Of a DNA stretch of 5,209 bases, positions 1 to 5,209 are shown piece by piece. The first letter of the stretch is position 1, and each line of letters starts with the position of its first letter. Made by a program: the position numbers and the translations under genes. The stretch is from NCBI GenBank assembly GCA_036389695.1, contig DASVWG010000044.1, positions 1 through 5,209 of the forward strand, read 5' to 3'. Below the pieces are notes generated by a model. It did no database searches and was not told the origin of the DNA. It saw only the letters and a program-made list of their open reading frames with translations. The stretch comes from JALZHR01 sp036389695 (GTDB taxonomy: Bacteria > Acidobacteriota > Blastocatellia > Pyrinomonadales > Pyrinomonadaceae).

Positions 1-45
1 TGCAAAATGCAAAATAGAAACACTTTCTTCATTTTGCATTTTGCA
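1..45. repeat. Long AT-rich inverted repeat (hairpin)
   Basis: Bases 1-15 and 31-45 are perfect reverse complements of each other (15 bp arms). Inside them 16-20 (AGAAA) and 24-28 (TTTCT) pair as a second short stem around a 3-base loop, leaving two bases bulged at 29-30. The whole forms a hairpin of about 20 bp. It lies about 50 bases past the stop codon of the minus-strand selenoprotein gene, so it could act as a transcript end or RNA stabiliser. It is AT-rich, and the window edge hides any following T-tract, so a terminator role is only possible. Confidence 0.75.
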
Positions 46-59
46 CTTTGCGTTTTGCA
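32..59. repeat. Tandem heptanucleotide repeat TTTTGCA, four copies
   Basis: Four consecutive 7-base units lie at 32-38, 39-45, 46-52 and 53-59. Units 1, 2 and 4 are TTTTGCA; unit 3 is CTTTGCG, with two changes. Two more units occur in reverse orientation at 1-7 and 8-14 (TGCAAAA), and these create the inverted repeat. The array probably continues beyond the left edge. Short intergenic heptamer repeats of this kind are known from several bacterial groups, and their function is mostly unclear. Confidence 0.8.
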
Positions 60-95
60 TTCGATTCCGCCCTTGCTGACGCGCGGGCTTCCGCT

Positions 96-893
96 TCATT
101 TTTCCAGCGCAATGCGATTCACGCCGTAAATTTTACGATTCTGATTTCCCTGCACGAAAACCACGAGCTTTAGATTCTCTTTTTTCCAATTCGGCTGAAT
201 TTGAAAAACAATTTCAGCTTCAAACGATTTTTCCTGCGCGCTCACGTTTCCGACGGCTTTCAATTCGCGCGCGACCGAAACGTGTTCCAGAGTTTTTCCG
301 GAATTTTCGCCGCGTTTGACGCTGGAAACCAGGTTGTCTTCGGCAATCGCCAGAAACACGGTTGCGTTTTCGTGTTCGGGCAATTTCGCGATTTTTATTT
401 TTAATTTTTCGCCGTCAATCGACATTTCAACCGGCGCTTTCGCCTTTTTAGCCGCCTCGATTATTTCCTTCGACGCCGTGCCGCTGTTTCCGGTAAACTG
501 GACGCTGCCGTCGACGACCATCTGCGGCGTGTAAACGTCGGCTTGTTTAAACCGCTGCGCGTAAAGCTCCTGACGCTGACTGAAAAGCGGCGTCGAAAAT
601 TCGTCCGTCCAGCCGAGCCGGTTCCAGTAATCGACGTGCAGCGCGAGCGTAATAATTTCGGCTTGCGAAATCGGCTGCTGCTTTTCGAAAAAGGCTAACG
701 CACGGTCAGCCGCCGGACAGCTGCTTCAGCCTTCGCTGGTGAAAAGCTCGACCAGCACGGGCGTTTTATCCATCACGGCGACGGGATTTTTATTAATAAT
801 ACCTTGATTTTCCGCCGTGATAACCGGATTTTCCATATTGCAGGCTGCCAGAGCGAAAAACGTCGCGACGAGCAAAAACAAAATCATTTTCAT
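96..893 (-). CDS. DUF1223-type thioredoxin-fold lipoprotein, putative selenoprotein (Sec at codon 56)
   Basis: Read from ATG at 893 the frame gives 265 residues, interrupted only by TGA at codon 56 (726-728). Residues 1-18 form a lipoprotein signal: hydrophobic stretch 4-17 and lipobox L-A-A-C with C18 as lipidation site, so the protein should sit outside the inner membrane. Residues 45-63 read TPVLVELFTSEG-U-SSCPAAD, which matches the DUF1223 motif FTS-x-G-C-S-S-C-P-x-AD with U56 in place of the first cysteine and C59 kept. Further family landmarks follow: HVDYWNRLGW (86-95) and VYTPQMVVDG (120-129), where T122-P123 fits the cis-proline loop of thioredoxin folds. The C-terminal 120 residues look like the beta-rich second half of the family. 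A U-x-x-C pair suggests a thiol/selenol redox role; the substrate is unknown. Without recoding the product would be a useless 55-residue peptide. Alternatives are a point-mutated pseudogene or sequencing error at this one codon, both less likely given the exact position. The final stop at 96-98 is also TGA. Confidence 0.85.
694..721 (-). promoter_or_regulatory. Candidate bacterial SECIS hairpin
   Basis: The mRNA just after the UGA can fold with outer pairs GCUG/UAGC (721-718 with 697-694, one G-U pair), an imperfect middle, and an apical CGG/CCG stem (712-710 with 705-703) closing a CUGA loop (709-706). The loop G at 707 is 18 bases past the UGA, within the distance usual for bacterial SECIS elements, and a G in the apical loop is expected. 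The stem is short and has mismatches, and the G is third in the loop unless the closing G-C pair is open, so this is only a candidate. A second hairpin further on (681-693, CUUUU/AAAAG around UCG) lies at the far limit of the usual distance. Confidence 0.45.
726..728 (-). other. In-frame TGA, predicted selenocysteine codon
   Basis: The triplet is in phase with ATG 893 (55 codons before it) and with the conserved downstream frame up to the stop at 96. It falls between GGC (Gly55) and AGC-AGC-TGT (Ser-Ser-Cys59), at the position of the N-terminal, attacking cysteine of the family's CxxC motif. Sec replacing the nucleophilic Cys in a thioredoxin-fold protein is the classical pattern of bacterial selenoproteins. 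No other in-frame stop is present. Confidence 0.82.
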
Positions 894-899
894 AAATAA

Positions 900-905
900 A
901 TTATA
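900..905 (-). promoter_or_regulatory. -10 box TATAAT of the selenoprotein gene
   Basis: A perfect TATAAT reads 905 to 900 on the minus strand, with six bases between it and the ATG at 893. Transcription starting about seven bases after the box would begin at or next to the start codon, giving a leaderless or almost leaderless message. No good -35 hexamer is seen 16-18 bases upstream. An AAGG at 909-906 is 12 bases before the ATG, rather far for a ribosome binding site. If translation starts at the second Met (887) the leader would be about six bases. Confidence 0.4.
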
Positions 906-934
906 CCTTAAATTTTCGCGGTTTTATTCCCGCT

Positions 935-962
935 TTGAGTCTTTGATGCGGTTTGATAAAAT
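935..962 (+). promoter_or_regulatory. Putative sigma70-type promoter of uvrA
   Basis: TTGAGT (935-940) and TAAAAT (957-962) are separated by 16 bases and resemble -35 and -10 boxes. A start near 969 would leave a leader of about 26 bases before the ATG at 995. I see no clear Shine-Dalgarno sequence there and no recognisable LexA-type palindrome in the 894-994 intergenic region. Confidence 0.4.
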
Positions 963-994
963 ACTCTTTTGCCTTTTTGCCGAAATTCTTAACT

Positions 995-3793
995 ATGCAA
1001 GCAGTAAGCAGTAAAATCAAGGAAGTCATCGAAGTTCGCGGCGCGCGCGTTCACAATCTGAAAAACATCTCGTTTTCGATTCCCGTCAACGAGCTGACGG
1101 TCGTCACCGGCGTTTCCGGTTCGGGAAAATCCTCGCTCGCCTTCGATACGGTCTACGCCGAAGGTCAGCGTCGCTACGTCGAATCGCTGTCGGCTTACGC
1201 GCGCCAGTTCTTGGAAAGAATGGACAAACCGGACGTCGACGAAGTTATCGGCATCGCTCCGGCAATCGCCATCCGGCAAAAAAATTCGACGCGCAATCCG
1301 CGCTCGACCGTCGCGACGCAAACCGAGATTTACGATTACCTGCGCCTTTTATTCGCGCGCGTCGGGCAAACTTTCTGTCACGTCTGCGGGCGCGAAGTGA
1401 AAAAAGATTCGCCCGAATCGGCGGCGGAAGAAACTTTACAGACTCTCGCGGAAGGCGCGCGCTTTTACGTTATTTTTCCGGCGGCTGACGCTGATTTAAC
1501 TTACGAAACGAAATCGAAAGTGACGGCGCATCTTTTAAGTTTGATGCAGAAAGGTTTTACAAGGCTTTTCCGCGACGGCGAAACGCTCGAACTGCAAAAA
1601 CCGGAAGATTATAATTTCAGCGATTTCGACGACACTTTCGTTTTAATCGACCGCCTGAAGACGGACGAATCAATCCGCCAGCGTCTGGTCGATTCGCTCG
1701 AAATCTGTTTTCGCGAAAGCCGCACGGCGATTATTCAAACGGCTGGCGGCGACGCGACGCAGCTAAAATTCTCCGACCGATTCCTGTGCAAATACGACAA
1801 CACGCTTTACGAAGAGCCGGAGCCGCGCCTGTTCAGCTTCAACTCGCCGTTCGGCGCGTGCCCGACGTGTCAGGGCTTCGGCAATTCCATCGGCGTCGAT
1901 TTCGATCTGGTCATCCCGAATCCGCTTTTGTCTCTGAAAGAAGGCGCGATTGACCCGTTTACCAAGCCGCAGCACGATTGGGCGCAGAAAGAATTGCTGC
2001 GTTTCGCGCGCAACAGCGATATTCCGACCGACGTTCCTTTTGCCGATTTAACCGAGTTTCAGCAAAAAGCGATTAAAGACGGCGCGCCCGGCTGGCGCGG
2101 CATCCGCGGGTTTTTCTCCTGGCTCGAAACGAAAAAATACAAGCTTCACGTCCGCGTTTTTCTGGCGAAATATCGCGGCTATACGCCCTGCCCCGAATGT
2201 CACGGCAGCAGATTGCGCCAAGCCGCGCGCGACGTAAAAATCGACGGCAGGAATCTGCCCGAAATCGTCAATCTTTCCATCAGCGACGCCGGAAAGTTTT
2301 TCGACGAATTAACCTTGAGCGAGGAGCGCGAAAAAATCGCCGAAAAGCTTCTTCTGGAAATCCGTCGGCGTCTGAAATTTCTGGTCGATGTCGGCTTGGA
2401 TTATCTGACGCTCGACCGTCTGGCTTCGACTTTATCGGGCGGCGAAGCGCAGCGCATACAGCTTGCCACGAATCTCGGCTCGTCGCTGGTCGGCGCGTTG
2501 TATGTTCTGGACGAGCCTTCCATCGGCTTGCACCCGCGCGATAACACGCGTCTGGTCAACCTTTTAAAAAACCTGCGCGACATCGGCAACACGGTTCTCG
2601 TCGTCGAGCACGACGAAGAAATGATGCGCGCCGCCGACCGAATCTTAGACATCGGTTTATACGCCGGCGAGCTCGGCGGAAATGTGATTTTCGAAGGCGA
2701 TTTCGAAGATTTGCTGGAAGACGAAGACTCTCTGACCGCGAAATACCTGCGCGGCGAATCCGAAATAAAAATTCCGCTCCAGCGCCGCAAGCCTTCCAAA
2801 CGAAAGCTCGAAATCATCGGCGCGCGCGAGCACAACTTAAAAGCCGTCGATGTCCAGATTCCGCTCGATATGCTCGTCTGCGTGACGGGCGTTTCCGGTT
2901 CGGGCAAATCGACGCTGATTCACGACATCATCTACGCCGGTCTGAAAAAACAGCGCGGCGAATGGCAAGGTCACGTCGGGCTTTTCAAGGAAATCAAAGG
3001 CGGCGATTACATCGACGACCTGATTCTGGTCGACCAATCGCCCATCGGCAGAACGCCGCGCTCGAATCCGGTCACGTATATCAAAGCTTACGACGCCATT
3101 CGCGAAGTTTTCTCCAACACCAACGCCGCGAAAACGCACGGCTACGACGCTTCGCATTTCTCGTTCAACGTTCCGGGCGGACGCTGCGAGGTCTGCCAAG
3201 GCAGCGGCACGGTCACAGTCGAAATGCAGTTTCTCGCCGACGTCGAGCTGACCTGCGAAGAATGTCACGGCACGCGCTTTAAAGCCGAAATTCTCGACGT
3301 CAGATACAAAGGCAAAAACATCCACGAAGTCCTGCAAATGACGATTCGCGAAGCCCTGTTTTTCTTCAAAGACGTGAATAAACTCGTCAATAAATTAAAA
3401 GTTCTGGAAGCCGTCGGCTTAGGCTACCTGCGACTCGGACAATCCGCCACGACCCTTAGCGGCGGCGAAGCCCAGCGCGTCAAGCTCGCCGCGCATCTGG
3501 CGCAAAAAACCAAAACCAAAACGCTCTATATCTTCGACGAACCGACCACCGGCTTGCACTTCGACGATATAAATAAGCTGCTCGCCGCCTTCCGCGCCCT
3601 GCTGGATAACGGCGCGAGCCTGCTCGTCATCGAACACAATCTGGACGTCATCAAAACCGCCGATTACGTCATCGACTTAGGACCCGAAGGCGGCACCGGC
3701 GGCGGCGAAATCGTCGCGACGGGAACGCCGGAAGAAATTGTGAAAAGCAAAAATTCGCACACGGGAAGATATTTGAAGGATTATTTGAATTAA
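995..3793 (+). CDS. uvrA: Excinuclease ABC subunit UvrA
   Basis: This is the damage-recognition ATPase of nucleotide excision repair. As a dimer it scans DNA with UvrB in the cytoplasm and loads UvrB at bulky lesions. The 932 residues match the usual length of about 940. The N-terminal half opens with VRGARVHNLKNI and Walker A GVSGSGKSS (K45), followed by the hallmark YAEGQRRYVESLSAYARQFL. Cysteine pairs are C128/C131, C289/C292 and C399/C402, then signature LSGGEAQR from 480 and Walker B LDEPSIGLHPRD (D506, E507). The second half has Walker A GVSGSGKST (K638), a zinc module C731-x2-C734-x19-C754-x2-C757 needed for damage sensing, signature LSGGEAQR from 821, and Walker B FDEPTTGLH (D848, E849). 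All catalytic motifs are intact. I chose ATG 995 because the homologous N-terminus begins just after it and the upstream TTG at 953 overlaps the likely -10 box. It is divergent from the selenoprotein gene and convergent with the PIN gene. Confidence 0.97.
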   Translation: MQAVSSKIKEVIEVRGARVHNLKNISFSIPVNELTVVTGVSGSGKSSLAFDTVYAEGQRRYVESLSAYARQFLERMDKPDVDEVIGIAPAIAIRQKNSTRNPRSTVATQTEIYDYLRLLFARVGQTFCHVCGREVKKDSPESAAEETLQTLAEGARFYVIFPAADADLTYETKSKVTAHLLSLMQKGFTRLFRDGETLELQKPEDYNFSDFDDTFVLIDRLKTDESIRQRLVDSLEICFRESRTAIIQTAGGDATQLKFSDRFLCKYDNTLYEEPEPRLFSFNSPFGACPTCQGFGNSIGVDFDLVIPNPLLSLKEGAIDPFTKPQHDWAQKELLRFARNSDIPTDVPFADLTEFQQKAIKDGAPGWRGIRGFFSWLETKKYKLHVRVFLAKYRGYTPCPECHGSRLRQAARDVKIDGRNLPEIVNLSISDAGKFFDELTLSEEREKIAEKLLLEIRRRLKFLVDVGLDYLTLDRLASTLSGGEAQRIQLATNLGSSLVGALYVLDEPSIGLHPRDNTRLVNLLKNLRDIGNTVLVVEHDEEMMRAADRILDIGLYAGELGGNVIFEGDFEDLLEDEDSLTAKYLRGESEIKIPLQRRKPSKRKLEIIGAREHNLKAVDVQIPLDMLVCVTGVSGSGKSTLIHDIIYAGLKKQRGEWQGHVGLFKEIKGGDYIDDLILVDQSPIGRTPRSNPVTYIKAYDAIREVFSNTNAAKTHGYDASHFSFNVPGGRCEVCQGSGTVTVEMQFLADVELTCEECHGTRFKAEILDVRYKGKNIHEVLQMTIREALFFFKDVNKLVNKLKVLEAVGLGYLRLGQSATTLSGGEAQRVKLAAHLAQKTKTKTLYIFDEPTTGLHFDDINKLLAAFRALLDNGASLLVIEHNLDVIKTADYVIDLGPEGGTGGGEIVATGTPEEIVKSKNSHTGRYLKDYLN

Positions 3794-3796
3794 ACT

Positions 3797-4264
3797 CTAC
3801 GGATGATTTTGCGGATTATCAATTTGTAAATTTTCAGCTTTGGCAGCATCCAGAAGCTTTTGGTCTGAGGCAAGAAAAATCAATTCTGGAAACTTTGCTT
3901 GCGTTAAAATCTCGTTTGCTAACCAAGCTGATGCAAGTTGAATCGCATCACCTGCGCGTAAGGGATAATTTTCCAACAACTCCTTTGCCTTTACTGTTAC
4001 ATTTTGCGTTATTTCGATGATTTGATATTCGGTGAAGCAAAAAGCTTCAAAGTCCTGCGAAACTTTTTGATAATCGTTCCGACTTAAACTCAATGCGCGA
4101 AAACGGCGATTAAACGCACTAATAGCCTCGATTAAGCTTAAACGAGAGATAATAATCTTATTGCCTGTTCGTAAGTCTGCAAGATTTGAAAACCATTTGC
4201 TTCCGATTTCTTGAACGTGCCGTTTAACTAAAACGCTGGCATCGCAAAAATAGATGTCAGACAT
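3797..4264 (-). CDS. PIN-domain ribonuclease, VapC-like
   Basis: This 155-residue protein has the layout of a PIN nuclease of the VapC type, enzymes that cut RNA (often tRNA or rRNA) with Mg2+ or Mn2+. The acidic metal-binding residues are visible: D8 in YFCDASVLVK, E46 in LSLIEAISAF, D106 in LRAGDAIQLASA, and D134 in FLASDQKLLDAA. The catalytic set therefore looks complete and the length is slightly above the usual 130-145. The start overlaps the stop of the upstream gene by one base (TAATG), with a good GAGG seven bases before the ATG, so translational coupling is likely. VapC genes normally follow a small VapB antitoxin; here the upstream partner is a 197-residue protein of another kind. 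It may be a toxin with an unusual partner or a PIN nuclease used in other RNA processing. The fold call is firm, the toxin role is inference. Confidence 0.85.
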   Translation of the reverse strand: MSDIYFCDASVLVKRHVQEIGSKWFSNLADLRTGNKIIISRLSLIEAISAFNRRFRALSLSRNDYQKVSQDFEAFCFTEYQIIEITQNVTVKAKELLENYPLRAGDAIQLASAWLANEILTQAKFPELIFLASDQKLLDAAKAENLQIDNPQNHP

Positions 4265-4857
4265 TATCTTTCCTCACGGTCTTCGTTGATGAGTTCACCA
4301 AGTTGTTGAGATGAAGAAAATAATTTAGCAAGCCTTTCGCGTTCGCTTTCCGAAAGTTTGATTGAGCGCTTAATTGATTGGTTTTCAACGCTTAGACCTT
4401 TTCTTGTAAAGAGGTCTTTAATATTTTCTTGCGAAACTTCCGCTGTTTGAAGAGTTTCTGCATTCATTTCAATCAAACTAAAAATCGAAACTCTTTTCCA
4501 CATTGCTACGAAAAAAGCATAAGTGTAACGAAAATTTATCCAGCGGGCTCTCCAAATTTGTTTGTTCTCTAAGGCTTCAAAAAGTTCTTCCTGCCAATCC
4601 CCAATAAGCGGCTCAAAAATATTTTTTCGGTCATTAGCAGGCAGGAAAAAATCTGAAAGCCTAAAAAGCTTATATTGGTTCGGCATTAATATTTTGCTTT
4701 CACTACTATTTTGAGCTAATCCACTAACTAAAATTTTTATGCTTGGAATAGTATACTTCATTCTTTGAAGCAGTTCTTCTATGGTGTCTATGTCCTCATT
4801 ACGTTTTTTAGTGTTTATCTCGTATTGAATAAAATAACTTACTTCTTCATTACTCAT
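4264..4857 (-). CDS. Uncharacterised 197-residue protein between PadR and PIN genes
   Basis: I do not recognise a characterised family. The N-terminal 35 residues are charged and helix-prone (EDIDTIEELLQRMKY). Residues 72-91 contain LPANDRKNIF and IGDWQEELFEAL. This weakly resembles the 'GDL-x-EE' segment of permease-prefix or small membrane proteins that often follow PadR regulators in acidobacteria and relatives. An aromatic stretch follows (W102, W106, F109, Y111, Y113, F115, F116, W120) that could touch the membrane but is too interrupted by charge to be a clear transmembrane helix. The C-terminal 50 residues are strongly charged, and SIKLSESERERLAKLF has a strand-then-helix look. It starts two bases after the PadR stop, with AGGGGA nine bases before the ATG inside the end of padR, and overlaps the PIN gene by one base. 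It could be a PIN partner or a target of PadR control. Confidence 0.8.
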   Translation of the reverse strand: MSNEEVSYFIQYEINTKKRNEDIDTIEELLQRMKYTIPSIKILVSGLAQNSSESKILMPNQYKLFRLSDFFLPANDRKNIFEPLIGDWQEELFEALENKQIWRARWINFRYTYAFFVAMWKRVSIFSLIEMNAETLQTAEVSQENIKDLFTRKGLSVENQSIKRSIKLSESERERLAKLFSSSQQLGELINEDREER

Positions 4858-4859
4858 AT

Positions 4860-5183
4860 CTAAACGTCCCCTAAGACAAACTCTCTAAAAATTTCGCGCG
4901 CTCTAACATTGGTTTGATAAACTCTTTCACCAAGCCCCGTCGCCCAATACTTACGGCGTGGGATTCCGATTTCCGGCATTAGACGTGGTTCTTCACGGGA
5001 TTCGATATAGCCTTTATCGCCCATTCGTTGAAGCGTGACGTAAATTGTTCCGCGTTTGAGTTCGCCATCTGAGGTTTCGACCATCTCCAGACCGAACATT
5101 TCGCCTTTGCCGATAAGCATTTCCAGAATCAGAAATTCTTTGCGCGACAGTTTTGGAAATTCGTTGTTTTTTGAATCATTCAT
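4860..5183 (-). CDS. PadR-family winged-helix transcriptional regulator
   Basis: The 107 residues match the short PadR class, dimeric repressors that release DNA on binding a small molecule or stress signal. Residues 12-36 (LSRKEFLILEMLI, then MFGLEMVE) form the first helices. Residues 43-62 (KRGTIYVTLQRMGDKGYIES) are the turn and recognition helix with the hallmark GT-x-Y-x-x-L-x-R-M-x-x-KGYI. Residues 76-89 (RRKYWATGLGERVY) form the wing and the Y-x-x-T-x-x-G motif of the family. A short C-terminal helix follows, so the dimerisation arm is small. ATG 5183 is chosen; a TTG directly before it (5186) would add one residue and cannot be excluded. It is first in the operon with the 197-residue and PIN genes, and likely regulates its own operon. 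Any operator lies at or beyond the right edge of the window. Confidence 0.93.
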   Translation of the reverse strand: MNDSKNNEFPKLSRKEFLILEMLIGKGEMFGLEMVETSDGELKRGTIYVTLQRMGDKGYIESREEPRLMPEIGIPRRKYWATGLGERVYQTNVRAREIFREFVLGDV

Positions 5184-5192
5184 CAATAATAG

Positions 5193-5200
5193 CCCTCTCT
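5193..5200 (-). promoter_or_regulatory. Ribosome binding site of the PadR gene
   Basis: AGAGAGGG reads 5200 to 5193 on the minus strand, a clear Shine-Dalgarno-like purine run. Its GAGG core is 10 bases before ATG 5183 and 7 before the alternative TTG 5186, so it supports a start here but does not choose between the two. Confidence 0.6.
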
Positions 5201-5209
5201 TACAAAATT

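Noticed and set aside
1..61. CRISPR array or attachment site
   Set aside because: The units are only 7 bases long and contiguous without spacers, and no cas or integrase gene is present.
96..521. A free-standing 141-residue gene starting at ATG 521
   Set aside because: Its first residues lie in the middle of the DUF1223 domain, and the in-frame upstream sequence is conserved family sequence back to a lipoprotein signal. It is the C-terminal part of the TGA-containing gene.
201..534. Plus-strand frames opposite the selenoprotein gene
   Set aside because: They have low-complexity Phe-rich translations, no ribosome binding site, and overlap a conserved gene on the other strand.
96..893. Degraded pseudogene caused by a nonsense mutation
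   Set aside because: There is one stop only, no frameshift, all other family motifs are intact, and the stop hits exactly the one cysteine expected to become Sec. It remains the main alternative and can be tested by the genome's Sec machinery.
953..994. Upstream TTG start for uvrA at 953
   Set aside because: The extra 14 residues do not resemble a UvrA N-terminus, there is no ribosome binding site, and the codon overlaps the likely -10 promoter box.
989..3637. Long open frames on the minus strand and in other plus frames inside uvrA
   Set aside because: They are Arg/Ala-rich shadow frames produced by the GC-biased codon use of uvrA and show no domain of their own.

Overview
The window is bacterial chromosomal DNA holding five protein-coding genes. 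The lineage cannot be fixed from the sequence. The gene style (GC-rich uvrA, a DUF1223-type lipoprotein, a short PadR regulator followed by a GDW/EE-motif protein) would suit an acidobacterium or a similar environmental phylum, but this is a low-confidence inference.

Left part (1-893). A heptanucleotide repeat and long AT-rich hairpin (1-61) lie downstream of a minus-strand gene at 96-893. That gene encodes an exported DUF1223-type thioredoxin-fold lipoprotein. Its reading frame is open except for one in-frame TGA (726-728, codon 56). The TGA stands exactly where the family has the first cysteine of its redox motif, so the motif reads U-S-S-C instead of C-S-S-C. The lipoprotein signal comes before the TGA and the whole conserved domain follows it in the same frame. 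I read this as a selenocysteine codon and the gene as a selenoprotein that ordinary gene callers would cut to a 141-residue fragment starting at 521. A possible bacterial SECIS hairpin lies just after the TGA (694-721). This is the main discovery in the window.

Middle part (894-3793). A 101-base divergent intergenic region holds a perfect TATAAT very close to the selenoprotein start and a reasonable sigma70-type promoter for uvrA. The uvrA gene (995-3793) is full length and intact: two ABC ATPase halves, zinc-binding cysteine pairs, both signature motifs and both Walker B motifs. It is the damage-recognition subunit of nucleotide excision repair.

Right part (3797-5183). Three tightly packed minus-strand genes form an operon transcribed toward uvrA: a PadR-family winged-helix repressor, an unrecognised 197-residue protein, and a VapC-like PIN-domain ribonuclease. 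Gaps are 2 bases and a 1-base overlap, which suggests translational coupling. This block is visibly more AT-rich than uvrA. The operon resembles a toxin module in its PIN gene, but no classical small antitoxin is present. The last gene converges on uvrA with only three bases between stop codons.
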